64,000 bases of DNA from Nansenia antarctica (lineage: Eukaryota; Chordata; Actinopteri; Argentiniformes; Microstomatidae). Shown here piece by piece: positions 53,385-63,983 of the stretch. The position numbers and the translations under genes are program-made. The stretch is from NCBI GenBank assembly GCA_963989245.1, contig OZ022346.1, forward strand, positions 7,550,426-7,614,425. The letters are read 5' to 3'. The notes under the pieces were generated by a model. The model made no database searches. It was not told where the DNA came from and worked only from the letters and a program-made list of their open reading frames with translations. How positions within the stretch are numbered: position 1 is the first letter of the stretch; each line of letters begins with the position of its first letter.

Positions 53385-54758
53385 TTAGCACTTAAGAAAC
53401 CGACCCTAGACCCGGATACCCTCGCAAACTACAGACCCATTTCTAACCTCCCGTTCCTCTCCAAGGTCCTGGAGAAAATAGTCGCCACCCAACTCCAACA
53501 TCACCTCAGCAGCAATAACATTGCAGAAAAATTCCAGTCTGGTTTCCGCTCCGCCCATAGCACTGAAACAGCACTGGTCAGGGTGACAAACGACATTCTC
53601 ATGGCAGCAGATGCCGGCTCTCCTTCTCTCCTCATCCTCCTGGACCTCACAGCCGCCTTTGACACCGTCGACCACACCATCCTCCTAGACCGCCTTCACT
53701 CCACTATCGGACTCTGCTACACTGTTCTGGACTGGTTCACATCCTATCTTTCCGAACGCACCGAGTGCATCTCCTTGGGAGGTGCAAAGTCCCGGACCCA
53801 GCCTGTCACCTGTGGTGTCCCCCAAGGATCCGTACTCGGACCCACCCTCTTCACCCTGTACATGTTACCCCTCGGCCGTGTCATCAGCAAGCATGGTATC
53901 CCCTACCATTGCTATGCTGACGACACACAACTCTACATTAAACTGGACCCAACCCCTCAGTCAACCTCATCTGCACTCACCATCTGCCTGGAGGAGATAA
54001 AGGCGTGGATGAGAGTTAACTTCCTTCAATTAAATAGCTGCAAAACAGAAGCCATCCTCATCGGCACCCCTCACCAGGTTAAATCATCCCCCATAACAAG
54101 CATCACTTTCTCTGGACAGGTTATCCCTCTGTCATCCGTCGTCACCAACCTTGGTGTTCGAATGGACCCCCACCTCAACTACGAGGCCCACATTAAACAC
54201 ATATCCAAAACGTCATTCTTCCACCTTAGAAATATAGCAAAACTCCGCCCCACCCTGTCTTTGCCCGATGCCGAGAAGTTAGTCCATGCCTTTGTCTCCT
54301 CCAGGCTCGACTACTGCAACGCACTTCTCATCGGGATCCCTAGCAAGAGCCTTCAGAAGCTCCAGTACATTCAGAACAGCGCTGCTAGGATCCTGATGAG
54401 AGTGCGCAAATACGATCACATCACACCCATCCTCCACTCACTACACTGGCTTCCCATCTCCTCTCGGATCATTTACAAAATCTCACTGTTCACTCATCAA
54501 TGCATTCACGGCAACGCACCCCCTTACCTCAAGGACCTGGTCAAATCCCACAGCCCCTCCACTCGCACTCTCCGCTCATCAAATGCAAACCTCCTCAAAC
54601 CCACCAAAACCCACCTCCGCTCCATGGGAGACCGGGCCTTCTGCTCCATCGCCCCCGAACTGTGGAACGCCCTCCCTGCCCACCTGAGAGCACCACAATC
54701 GGTCGACTCTTTTAAGAGCGGACTTAAGACTCATCTTTTTAACAAAGCGTTCCAGTAG
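53385..54758 (+). pseudogene. LINE reverse transcriptase, open for ~457 codons but lacking endonuclease
   Basis: RT blocks in order: NYRPISNLPFLSKVLEK, FQSGFRSAHSTETAL, LLILLDLTAAFDTVDH (motif A), TCGVPQGSVLGPTLF (motif B), YHCYADDTQLYI (motif C with catalytic YADD), then NLGVRMDPHL. The C-terminal domain has SRLDYCNALLIGIP, ITPILHSLHWLPI and IAPELWNALPAHLR. It stops at 54758 without internal stops. This suggests a young insertion, although it cannot be autonomous. The ATG at 53379 is likely flanking sequence. Confidence 0.9.
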
Positions 54759-54948
54759 CCAGATTTGTATTTATTTTTTTCTTTCGTTTTATGCCACAGT
54801 GTCTTTTTAACCTTTCTGCTTTTGATGTTTTTAGTGATCTTTATTGTGTTGTGCTGTTTTTGTTTCTTTTATTGACTGTAGCACTTTGAGATTCTTGAAA
54901 TGTAAAGTGCTTTATAAATAAAATCCATTATTATTATTATTATTATGC
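53385..54948 (+). mobile_element. L2-like LINE, 5'-truncated, (ATT)n tail
   Basis: Starts inside the polymerase gene, continues through its stop and a ~190-bp UTR, and ends GTAAAGTGCTTTATAAATAAAATCC plus (ATT)n at 54926-54946. The endonuclease part is missing through 5' truncation, as usual for target-primed insertion. Confidence 0.85.
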
Positions 54949-55990
54949 AAGGAAATTCTAAAAAGTTTTTTTTTTAAAATCATACCAAATACTTCTACTA
55001 CAATCATTTAAACAACGGTGCTTTCTCAACCCTCACCATGGCTTGTCTCCGACACTGACGTAGACGACATTTCTTTTTTTCCCTTTTTTAATAGCTTTTA
55101 ATTTGAAACAGAGAGCGGAAGTGTTGATAAAAAATAAAAATAAAAAAGACATATTTACATTGAAACGGTAGTGTATGTTGCTGGTATGATGTCTTTCTTT
55201 CTTTCTTAATTCTTTTTTTTATTTTTTTATTACTGATAACATTTTATTTAAAAAAAGAAAAAAAATATTTAAATTTCTTTATTTTCAAATATGAATGACA
55301 TTTTAAAATGTATGGACATCTTTGTACATTGTGTTGCAATCTTCTTATGTCAAATGTGGATTAGAAAAGACAAATGTCAAAACAAAAAATAATTCAATGC
55401 TGCCATCTTGTGTTAAGTTTAGGTCAACCTTAAAGTTGTGCATTACACATTTAGTGCTAAAACAGCTTGCCATCATTCCTACAAACTCACCTCACAGCGC
55501 ATTGTTGACAGATTGCAGTTCATTGACAGTTAAGTCTGCGTGCAGCATGGGTTCCAGTCTTTCCATTTTCTTATTGCAGTATAAGTAGTTACTGAAGACC
55601 GACAAGTTACCATTGTTGCTCCTGCCTGTCCGCATTTCATCAAACCATAAAGAAATGCAGCTGTCATAGCACTGAATGAGGTGAAACTGTAGGCGTGACA
55701 AACTGAATGACGTCAAATTGGCATGACATAAGCTGAATCTTATGTTTGCGTAGATCCCCTATAATAGGGGCCCGATTACAGGCGCCTCTGGGACATGAGG
55801 ATGCCTCTAAGGGTGGGGGTGCAAACATGTTTGTGAGGGTGGTAGGATGTCTGTAAACTGGAGGTATGTCTGTAGTGGAGGGGGCAGAGGGAGCTGCTGA
55901 ACTACAGCTGTCTGATGCATCAGAGTCTCAGAGCCCAACATCACCCTGATCTGGAGCCTGCAGAGGTGAGAGAGAGAGGGCAGAGACACT
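54949..55990. other. AT-rich non-coding sequence
   Basis: Long A/T runs at 54960-55290 and unremarkable sequence to 55990. Short frames are not supported by any motif. Confidence 0.45.
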
Positions 55991-55992
55991 TG

Positions 55993-56628
55993 GTGTGAGG
56001 TCAGCCCAGGACCAGGGGTCCCCAGTCTACAGAGGTCCTGAGGACCAGGGGACCCCAGCCTACAGAGGTCCTGAGGACCAGGGGGACCAGGGGTCCCCAG
56101 CCTACAGAGGTCCTGAGGACCAGGGGACCCCAGCCTACAGATCAGCCGTGTGTGTGTGTGTGTGCGCGTGTGCATGCGCAGGGGTGATGAGTGAGCTGCG
56201 TAATCTCATGACCCATGTTGCTGACCAGGGGCCAGGCACTTACGGAAGGCAGTGGCAGCACCCATCTGACCTTACTTGCAGGAATTACCGATCCCGATTT
56301 GGTAATGAAACCCCATTGTTCTCCCTGGATGATTGGCAGTACCAGAACAAATTAATTAAAATTAAGCCCTACAGGGCCAGAGGTCAGCCCAGGACCAGGG
56401 GTCCCCAGCCTACAGAGGTCCTGAGGACCAGGGGACCCCAGCCTACAGAGGTCCTGAGGACCAGGGGGACCGGGGTCCCCAGCCTACAGAGGTCCTGAGG
56501 ACCAGGGGACTCCAGCCTACAGAGGTCCTGAGGACCAGGGGTCCCCAGCATACAGAGGTCCTTAGGACCAGGGGACCCCAGCCTACAGAGGTCCTTAGGA
56601 CCAGGGGTCCCCAGCCTACAGATCAGCC
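55993..56628. repeat. 25-bp minisatellite (CCCCAGCCTACAGAGGTCCT), two blocks
   Basis: Units of GAGGACCAGGGG plus TCCCCAGCCTACAGAGGTCCT occur at 55993-56143 and 56385-56625. Both blocks end in CTACAGATCAGCCGTGTGTGTG. The 240-bp spacer between them is unique. The repeat is probably a partial duplication of block plus (GT)n. Confidence 0.9.
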
Positions 56629-56704
56629 GTGTGTGTGTGTGCGCGTGTGGACTGTTGTTCTTTGTTCAGAAAAAAAAAAAGAAAAAAAAGGGAAATAATG
56701 CAAT

Positions 56705-56960
56705 GTTGTAATGCTATTGTTAATGTTTGGGATTGTTATTGTCAATGGAATTGCAGACGGAGATGCAAGCATGTCATTTGCAAACAGCTAAAGGAAAGGA
56801 GATGTTACATATAGGCATTATGTTAGTAGCCTGTGTTACAGGGACACCTAGGGGTGACCTGATAATGTTGCATATAAGACCCGGATGTTGTATGTGGGCG
56901 TGCGCGGGAGGAACCGCAGTTTAATAAAAGTCATACTGAAACAGTTTTGGGTCGCTCCAC
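56705..56960 (+). other. LTR-like stretch (TATA box plus AATAAA), weakly supported
   Basis: A TGTTGTAATG start is followed ~170 bp later by a TATA-like CATATAAGACCC. AATAAAAG comes ~45 bp beyond, and CTGAAACA ends the stretch. This order (promoter then polyadenylation signal within ~60 bp) is seen in retroelement LTRs. No second LTR, primer site or gag/pol is identified, so it may be a solo LTR or coincidence. Confidence 0.3.
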
Positions 56961-57435
56961 CGCCAAAAAATCTCACTCCAAACTTTTGGTGAAACTTGGC
57001 AGCCCTGCAGATTCACCCAAGATGGCCGCCAGCATAACAACACAACCAGACTCACCTAAGATGGCCGCCAGCCTTACAACACAACCAGACTCAACTAAGA
57101 TGGCCGCCAGTCTTACAGCACAGCCAGACTCACCTATGATGGCCGCCAGCCTTACAACACAACCAGACTCACTTAAGATGGCCGCCAGCCTTACAACACA
57201 ACCAGACTCACCTAAGATGGCCGCCAGCCTTACAAACACTCTCCAAGTATATCCAGCTGCGGACATCACGCCTATCACCCGGACGCTTGATGGACCATAT
57301 TTGGTTGGAGTGGTTGGAGCGCGTCATCATACCGCGCCTGCATATTTGCATATTGCGCCTGCATATTTGCATAGACTACGTCATCGCAAATCATTTATGC
57401 AAGAAATGTTTATACTAAGGATAGTTGATTGTTGA
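56947..57435 (+). CDS. Open frame across the 39-bp minisatellite, doubtful gene
   Basis: 162 codons from ATG at 56947 include six 13-residue repeats of the type DSPKMAASLTTQP flanked by unique sequence on both sides. The opposite strand is open over the repeats too, which weakens the case. If real, it would be a small Ser/Ala/Pro-rich protein transcribed from the LTR-like promoter just upstream. No family is recognised. Confidence 0.2.
   Translation: MGRSTAKKSHSKLLVKLGSPADSPKMAASITTQPDSPKMAASLTTQPDSTKMAASLTAQPDSPMMAASLTTQPDSLKMAASLTTQPDSPKMAASLTNTLQVYPAADITPITRTLDGPYLVGVVGARHHTAPAYLHIAPAYLHRLRHRKSFMQEMFILRIVDC
57005..57238. repeat. 39-bp minisatellite with AAGATGGCCGCC motifs
   Basis: Six copies of CAGACTCACCTAAGATGGCC plus GCCAGCCTTACAACACAAC at exact 39-bp spacing (ATGGCC near 57022, 57061, 57100, 57139, 57178 and 57217). 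The unit is 13 codons and stays open on both strands. Each copy contains a YY1-like motif. Confidence 0.95.
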
Positions 57436-57640
57436 AGTGACTGCATGAAAAGGTAATTTTGTGGCTTATATGCCTTGTTGTGATTTTAATAGATAGCTGG
57501 AACTCAGCCATATGTTTTACGTACCATTTTCTAGCATTGACTAATTTTAGATGCACTTGAATTCTACAGGGAAAGGAGGTTTTCATTGCTGACCTTCATG
57601 TAACCGCAACGTGGGTCCAGCCCCACAACTGTGATCCCAT
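57239..57640. other. Non-coding, short direct repeat only
   Basis: GCGCCTGCATATTTGCATA occurs twice in tandem at 57332-57372. Otherwise nothing is recognised. Confidence 0.4.
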
Positions 57641-57741
57641 GAGCCATTTCCCAGTAAGTCAAATGATTGAGCCGGTATTTGAATAAGATAAACAGCTATG
57701 TAGACAACATTGTATCCAGCATTACAATTGGCATGCCCTTC

Positions 57742-58162
57742 CAAACAGACAAACAGACTGAAGAACTGCTTCTACCACAGGGCCGTCAAGGCCCTGAACA
57801 CAGCAAAGGCCTAAGTTCTGGGCCCAGGACAGTCTGGACGGATTGTATGGCAGCTAGTGCTGAGGCACAAACATGTACATTTCAAGCCTGCAAACTGTGA
57901 CACTTTAAATAACGTGAAAAAATAATTTTGTGCAATATGACAACCCTAGTTGACTATCTGTGCAGTATAGTACAGTGGATTGTGTACATAGCTTTTATTT
58001 ATGTAAACCAGCTCCTTACCTTCTTGTGATTTTATTCTTTTTCTAAAAGTGTTTTTTTTCTTCCCTTTCCTAACACCAGGGGAGCCACCCCTCCTAAATT
58101 TCGTTGTTTGGTACCTGTACTGTAGCAATGACAATAAAGTCCATTCATTCATTCATTCATTC
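57742..58162 (+). mobile_element. LINE 3' fragment (same family as 15.5-18.6 kb)
   Basis: Starts with CAAACAGACTGAAGAACTGC, matching the last codons of the LINE ORF at about 18148. It continues through its 3' UTR to GCAATGACAATAAAGTCC plus (ATTC)n. It interrupts GGCATGCCCTTC|ATGGGACATC, which is uninterrupted at 59721-59745 and 61291-61315, so the pre-insertion site is preserved twice. Confidence 0.9.
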
Positions 58163-58476
58163 ATGGGACATCAGCACATTAGCTGTGTTGGTCCTAAATA
58201 CCTTCTTTTTTTTTTTAAACTTGATTTCATCAAGGTAAATTAAATGGTTTCCTAACACTAAGCCAAAAAAACACTACATGTATGAGAAAGGACTTCATCA
58301 AATTATCATGTAATTCATAATCATGCACACCCCAGTTAAGTGTTGGATAAAAATGATAAATGCAGTACATGGTTTTGAACAGGAACATGCTGATCAGAAG
58401 GATGCCCTTATCCTTCCACTGTGGGTTCCAGGCCACTTTGTCCTGTGTGTAAGTGTACTATACCCATATATACAGC

Positions 58477-59375
58477 CCGTTCCAAATTATTATGCAAATG
58501 ATATTTTTCTCAGATTTTCCTAAATAGTCGATGCAAATGACAATCAGTATAATTTTCAAGTCATCAACCGTTAGAGTATAATTCAAATTTTATTCAACAA
58601 ACCTCCCAATGATAACAGTATTTTTCTAAAAAATAAAAAACTCAAAATCCACTGTTCCAAATTATTATGCACAACAGAGTTTCAAAACATTTTATAGGTT
58701 GTAAAGAACTACAAATGGTAATTTTATGAATTTAGGGTTAGGAGGTCATATTAGGAGGTCATATTTACTGAAATCAAAAGCTATTTCAAACAAAAACATC
58801 TTAACAGGTCAAGTTACATGTTAACATAGGACCCCTTCTTTGATATCACCTTCACAATTCTTGCATCCATTGAACTTGTGAGTTTTTGGACAGTTTCTGC
58901 TTGAATTTCTTTGCAGGATGCCAGAATAGCCTCCCAGAGCTGCTGTTTTGATGTGAACTGCCTCCCACCCTCATATATATTTTGCTTGAGGATGCTCCAA
59001 AGGTTCTCAATAGGGTTGAGGTCAGGGGAAGATGGGGGCCACACCATGAGTTTCTCTCCTTTTATGCCTATAGCAGCCAATGACACAGAGGTATTCTTTG
59101 CAGCATGACATCCTGCATTGTCATGCATGAAGATGATTTTGCTACGGAAGGCACGGTTCTACTTTTTGTACCACGGAAGAAAGTGGTCAGTCAGAAACTC
59201 TACATACTTTGCCGAGGTCATTTTCACACCTTCAGGGACCTTAAAAGGGCCTACCAGCTCTCTCCCCATGATTCCGGCCCAAAACATGACTCCGCCACCT
59301 CCTTGCTGACGTCGCAGCCTTGTTGGGACATGGTGGCCATCCACCAACCATCCACTACTCCATCCATCTGTGTTA
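58477..59375 (-). mobile_element. Tc1/mariner element, truncated, copy 1
   Basis: The left TIR-like end CCGTTCCAAATTATTATGC has a second internal copy of TTCCAAATTATTATGCA near 58655, a subterminal repeat typical of Tc1-like elements. The transposase lies on -. The opposite end is missing: the gene breaks at about 59375, where reversed LINE UTR sequence begins. Confidence 0.85.
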
Positions 59376-59380
59376 CATAA
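58814..59380 (-). pseudogene. Tc1 transposase C-terminal two thirds, frameshifted, copy 1
   Basis: The first part on - (59380-59159) encodes DGHHVPTRLRRQQGGGGVM, MFWAGIMGRELVGPFKVPEG and YVEFLTDHFLPWYKK. After a frameshift near 59130-59160 it continues as MHDNAGCHAAKN and WPPSSPDLNPIENLWSILKQ, containing the second and third catalytic acidic residues of the DDE family. The N-terminal HTH domains and first catalytic Asp region are missing. Confidence 0.9.
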
Positions 59381-59640
59381 ATAAAGGCTATGTACACTAT
59401 CCACTATACTATACTGTACAGATAAAACACTGTGCTGTACTCTATGCTATGCTATACCTATTCTAACATTTCCTATTTCTCTGCAACCTTATGTACCCTA
59501 GGGTTGTCATATTGCACATAGTGTTATTGCACATTCATTTAAAGTGTCGCAGTTTGCAGGCTTGAAATGTACACATTTGTGCCTCAGCACTACACCTGAT
59601 TTTTCAATCCAGCAGCTGCCATCAATCCGTCCATCCGTTT
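59381..59640 (-). mobile_element. Reversed LINE 3' UTR fragment, copy 1
   Basis: The complement of the 3' UTR seen at 18220-18420: ACAACCCTAG, GTGCAATAACACTA, TTTAAATGAATGTGCAATA, GCCTGCAAACTGCGACACTT and the ATCCAGCAGCTGCCATCAAT boundary. It directly abuts the Tc1 break, so the Tc1 transposase was probably interrupted by it. Confidence 0.7.
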
Positions 59641-60046
59641 CCCAGTAAGTCAAATGATTGAGCCGGTATTTGAATAAGATAAACAGCTATGTAGACAACA
59701 TTGTATCCAGCATTACAATTGGCATGCCCTTCATGGGACATCAGCACATTAGCTGTGTTGGTCCTAAATACCTTCTTTTTTTTTTAAACTTGATTTCATC
59801 AAGGTAAATTAAATGGTTTCCTAACACTAAGCCAAAAAAACACTACATGTATGAGAAAGGACTTCATCAAATTATCATGTAATTCATAATCATGCACACC
59901 CCAGTTAAGTGTTGGATAAAAATGATAAATGCAGTACATGGTTTTGAACAGGAACATGCTGATCAGAAGGATGCCCTTATCCTTCCACTGTGGGTTCCAG
60001 GCCACTTTGTCCTGTGTGTAAGTGTACTATACCCATATATACAGCC

Positions 60047-60945
60047 CGTTCCAAATTATTATGCAAATGATATTTTTCTCAGATTTTCCTAAATAGTCGA
60101 TGCAAATGACAATCAGTATAATTTTCAAGTCATCAACCGTTAGAGTATAATTCAAATTTTATTGAACAAACCTCCCAATGATAACAGTATTTTTTTTAAA
60201 AAATAAAAAACTCAAAATCCACTGTTCCAAATTATTATGCACAACAGAGTTTCAAAACATTTTATAGGTTGTAAAGAACTACAAATGGTAATTTGATGAA
60301 TTTAGGGTTAGGAGGTCATATTAGGAGGTCATATTTACTGAAATCAAAAGCTATTTCAAACAAAAACATCTTAACAGGTCAAGTTACATGTTAACATAGG
60401 ACCCCTTCTTTGATATCACCTTCACAATTCTTGCATCCATTGAACTTGTGAGTTTTTGGACAGTTTCTGCTTGAATTTCTTTGCAGGATGCCAGAATAGC
60501 CTCCCAGAGCTGCTGTTTTGATGTGAACTGCCTCCCACCCTCATATATATTTTGCTTGAGGATGCTCCAAAGGTTCTCAATAGGGTTGAGGTCAGGGGAA
60601 GATGGGGGCCACACCATGAGTTTCTCTCCTTTTATGCCTATAGCAGCCAATGACACAGAGGTATTCTTTGCAGCATGACATCCTGCATTGTCATGCATGA
60701 AGATGATTTTGCTACGGAAGGCACGGTTCTACTTTTTGTACCACGGAAGAAAGTGGTCAGTCAGAAACTCTACATACTTTGCCGAGGTCATTTTCACACC
60801 TTCAGGGACCTTAAAAGGGCCTACCAGCTCTCTCCCCATGATTCCGGCCCAAAACATGACTCCGCCACCTCCTTGCTGACGTCGCAGCCTTGTTGGGACA
60901 TGGTGGCCATCCACCAACCATCCACTACTCCATCCATCTGTGTTA
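60047..60945 (-). mobile_element. Tc1/mariner element, truncated, copy 2
   Basis: Copy of the 58477-59375 element at +1,570 bp. It shares the break point and frameshift, so it was duplicated after it died. Confidence 0.85.
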
Positions 60946-60950
60946 CATAA
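60384..60950 (-). pseudogene. Tc1 transposase remnant, copy 2
   Basis: Same two frames as copy 1 (60950-60729 and 60698-60384) with identical encoded blocks and the same frameshift. Confidence 0.9.
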
Positions 60951-61210
60951 ATAAAGGCTATGTACACTATCCACTATACTATACTGTACAGATAAAACAC
61001 TGTGCTGTACTCTATGCTATGCTATACCTATTCTAACATTTCCTATTTCTCTGCAACCTTATGTACCCTAGGGTTGTCATATTGCACATAGTGTTATTGC
61101 ACATTCATTTAAAGTGTCGCAGTTTGCAGGCTTGAAATGTACACATTTGTGCCTCAGCACTACACCTGATTTTTCAATCCAGCAGCTGCCATCAATCCGT
61201 CCATCCGTTT
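60951..61210 (-). mobile_element. Reversed LINE 3' UTR fragment, copy 2
   Basis: Same as the 59381-59640 fragment, 1,570 bp downstream. Confidence 0.7.
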
Positions 61211-61337
61211 CCCAGTAAGTCAAATGATTGAGCCGGTATTTGAATAAGATAAACAGCTATGTAGACAACATTGTATCCAGCATTACAATTGGCATGCCCT
61301 TCATGGGACATCAGCACATTAGCTGTGTTGGTCCTAA

Positions 61338-61980
61338 TGTAGGGTGTAAAAGCTTAGCGGTTACAATGGAATGGTTTAGCAATGTGGCTGTATGTTGTTT
61401 ATAGCAAAGCATAACTTGATATCAATAATCTGACTCCAAGTAATTTAATTGAGGCAAATGAGGCTTTAATAATACGGTGAACTTTTATTAGAACTTTTAT
61501 TAGTAACAATTAACACATAATTGTTACTTTACAATTAACACATACAAAAAAAAAGATTCTGAGTGGGGCAGAAAGTAAGGAGAAGAATGGAGAGAGGGCA
61601 TGTCAACAGGGCATGGGCCGGATTAGAACACATGCCGACATGCCTGTGACCAGAACACCAGGTGTCACCACATTCTTGAGACCTTGTCAAAGACACTGCA
61701 TTTCGTGACGTTAGAATTATAAGGTTCTATCTCCATTTTTGTCAATTTTGTTTTTTACATAATCTGATCCATTAGGTGTTTATTAATGCCTTCGTGGTGT
61801 TGTTTTAAAAATGTTTACATTTTTGAGTTAGTAATTAATCAAATACAAAGGTTCCATCTCACAAAACATAATAATAATAATAATAATTCATTAAATTGAT
61901 ATAGGGCTTTTCCGAGGCTCAAAGACGGTGACAATTGAATGTAATAATGGAATGTAAAAACTTTGACGCTCAATATCTCT
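61338..61980. other. Non-coding with (AAT)n and reversed retroposon tail
   Basis: (AAT)n at 61869-61889 followed by TTGATATAGGGCTTTTCC...CTCAAAG is a reversed L2-like tail. AGAATTATAAGGTTCTATCTCC at about 61705-61727 is the reverse complement of the nearby minisatellite unit. No gene is seen. Confidence 0.5.
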
Positions 61981-61992
61981 GAACTACCCTAA

Positions 61993-62272
61993 ACGGAGAT
62001 AGAACCTTATCATTCTAAACGGAGATAGAACCTTATAATTCTAAACGGAGATAGAACCTTATAATTCTAAACGGAGATAGAACCTCATCATTCTAAACGG
62101 AGATAGAACCTTATAATTCTAAAAGGAGATAGAACCTTATCATTCTAAACGGAGATAGAACCTTATAATTCTAAACGGAGATAGAACCTTATAATTCTAA
62201 ACGGAGATAGAACCTTAGAATTCTAAACAGAGATAGAACCTTAGAATTCTAAACAGAGATAGAACCTTAGAA
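61993..62272. repeat. 26-bp minisatellite TTCTAAACGGAGATAGAACC
   Basis: About 11 copies of TTCTAAACGGAGATAGAACC plus TTATAA, TTATCA or TTAGAA. Every unit contains AGATAG. Confidence 0.95.
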
Positions 62273-62299
62273 CATACATTTTTAATACACAATACAATA

Positions 62300-63983
62300 C
62301 TTTCAAATATTGTAGTTTCTTGGGCTTGGAGGGTTTGGGACTCGACTCAGGCTTCTGACTCACTACTTTGGGCTCAGGTGTGGCTACCTTCTTTGGGCCT
62401 GCCACGACAGATTTCTTGCTCACTGTAATACAAATATACGCGTATGAGTGCACCAAATTCAAACAGTCACTGATTGCATTACAGGGTTCGACAGTAAGGC
62501 TTTTTTACTTGTAAAACATTCGCCGGGTTTGTTTGCGCGAGCCCAGACGTTGCTGATAGATCCTGGATATTTTTACCTGTGTGCAGGAAGAACAACAGAC
62601 AGCGCAGGCGCCAGACCAGACTAGATGATCCTGAGTGAAGATATTATCAAAGCGTACGGGTGATCGACAGGCGCGTACGCTTTGATAATATCTTCACTCC
62701 ACGATCATCTAGTCTAGTCTCGCGCCTGCGCCGTCTGTTGTTCTTCCTGCACACAGGTAAACATATCCGGGATCTAGCAGCTTCGTCGGGCTCACGCAAA
62801 CAAACCCGGCGAATTTGTTACTTGCTCCGGGCAAGTAAAAAAGTGTTACTGTCGAACCCTGTATTATAAGAGGAGAAGGAGAGTGGAGTAAAACCACAGA
62901 GTAGAGTACTCTAGATGTCTTCTCTCCTAGGCCTTGTTACTGTGAGTTACAGTAGATCAGTCATAGGCTTCAAGGCCATTAAGTTGAGATGTTTATGCCA
63001 ATGGGAGGTTGGCACAAAGAGTTGAATTAAGCGTATATTTGAAATTAGGATTCAGGCCTATACAAAACAGCCTGCTCTGGTGGGGGGAAATGATCTTCAC
63101 AGAAAGATGTATTGTGTTTTTCTACCTGCAATATCACTGTTATGTGTTATGAAGGTGATGTATGTGTGTTAGTATGTACATAATAATTGACGTGTGTTAT
63201 TGATTTGTCTATGACAGTAGTGTGTTAAGGTGTTGGTCTATGACAGTAGTGTGTTAAGGTGTTGGTCTATGACAGTAGTGTGTTAAGGTGTTGGTCTGTG
63301 ACAGTAGTGTGTTATGGTGTTGGTCTGTGACAGTAGTGTGTTATGCTGTTGGTCTATGACAGTAGTGTGTTATGGTGTTGGTCTGTGACAGTAGTGTGTT
63401 AAGGTGTTGGTCTATGACAGTAGTGTGTTAAGGTGTTGGTCTATGACAGTAGTGTGTTAAGGTGTTGGTCTATGACAGTAGTGTGTTAAGGTGTTGGTCT
63501 GTGACAGTAGTGTGTTAAGGTGTTGGTCTGTGACAGTAGTGTGTTAAGGTGTTGGTCTATGACAGCGGTATGTTAAGGTGTTGGTCTGTGGTTGAGGTAG
63601 CCAACCTCTGGGCTCCAGACTGGGCCGTCTCAGCTAGCCGTCTCTCCAGGTTCTGGATCTTCTCCAGCGCTGCCTGGAGGGCCTCCTCCGCTTTCAGGGC
63701 CCTGACCTCTGAACTCTGGGCACCGACCTCTGAACTCTGGGCATGGACCTCAACCCCACTGACACACACACAGAAATACACGCTCACACACACAGTCTTG
63801 AAACCATACATGTCAACAAATGTGGAAGTACCATAATAATAATAATCTTGACATCATCATAAACAAACAGACATGCTGCATAAAAGTAATAAAAGTAATA
63901 ACTCACAGATCCATCACGGTGGCCAAGGCATCAAAGGCTGTCTGAGTGCTGTCAGTGTGTGGACAGACAACCATCTCCTCAGC
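62300..63983 (-). CDS. Exons of an unidentified coiled-coil, Lys/Pro-rich gene (partial)
   Basis: On -, exon 63983-63907 (AEEMVVCPHTDSTQTAFDAL, donor GTGAGT) joins in phase to exon 63758-~63606. The latter encodes AQSSEVGAQSSEVRALKAEE, then ALEKIQNLERRLAE, a clear coiled coil preceded by a duplicated AQSSEV. A further exon-like stretch, 62422 to about 62300, encodes SKKSVVAGPKKVATPEPK and SSPKPSKPKKL, a basic Pro-rich segment. Its phase does not join neatly, so an intervening exon or another donor is likely. I do not recognise the protein. The gene continues beyond the window's right edge. Confidence 0.55.
62482..62861. mobile_element. 380-bp foldback element (near-palindrome)
   Basis: CAGGGTTCGACAGTAA at the left end is inverted as TTACTGTCGAACCCTG at the right. 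The two arms remain complementary almost to the centre at about 62665 (AAGATATTATCAAAGCGTACG against CGTACGCTTTGATAATATCTT), with an ~18-nt loop. CAGGG termini suggest a hAT-type non-autonomous element. It lies between the exons of the unidentified gene. Confidence 0.9.
63215..63592. repeat. 27-bp minisatellite GTGTGTTAAGGTGTTGGTCT
   Basis: About 14 copies of GTGTGTTAAGGTGTTGGTCT plus ATGACAGTA, with G/A and A/T variants. It is intronic in the unidentified - strand gene and ends within ~15 bp of its coiled-coil exon. Confidence 0.95.

Larger units (their letters stand above)
58163..61337. repeat. Tandem segmental duplication, 1,570-bp unit, two copies
   Basis: ATGGGACATCAGCAC recurs at 58163, 59733 and 61303. 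Copies 1 (58163-59732) and 2 (59733-61302) differ by a handful of substitutions and T-run lengths, and a third copy breaks off at about 61337. Each unit contains unique DNA, a Tc1 fragment, a reversed LINE UTR fragment and the TTTCCCAGTAAGTC block also seen at 57648. Confidence 0.95.

Noticed and set aside
56705..57435. Complete endogenous retrovirus
   Set aside because: No second LTR, primer-binding site or gag/pol/env reading frame is visible; at most a solo LTR-like stretch.
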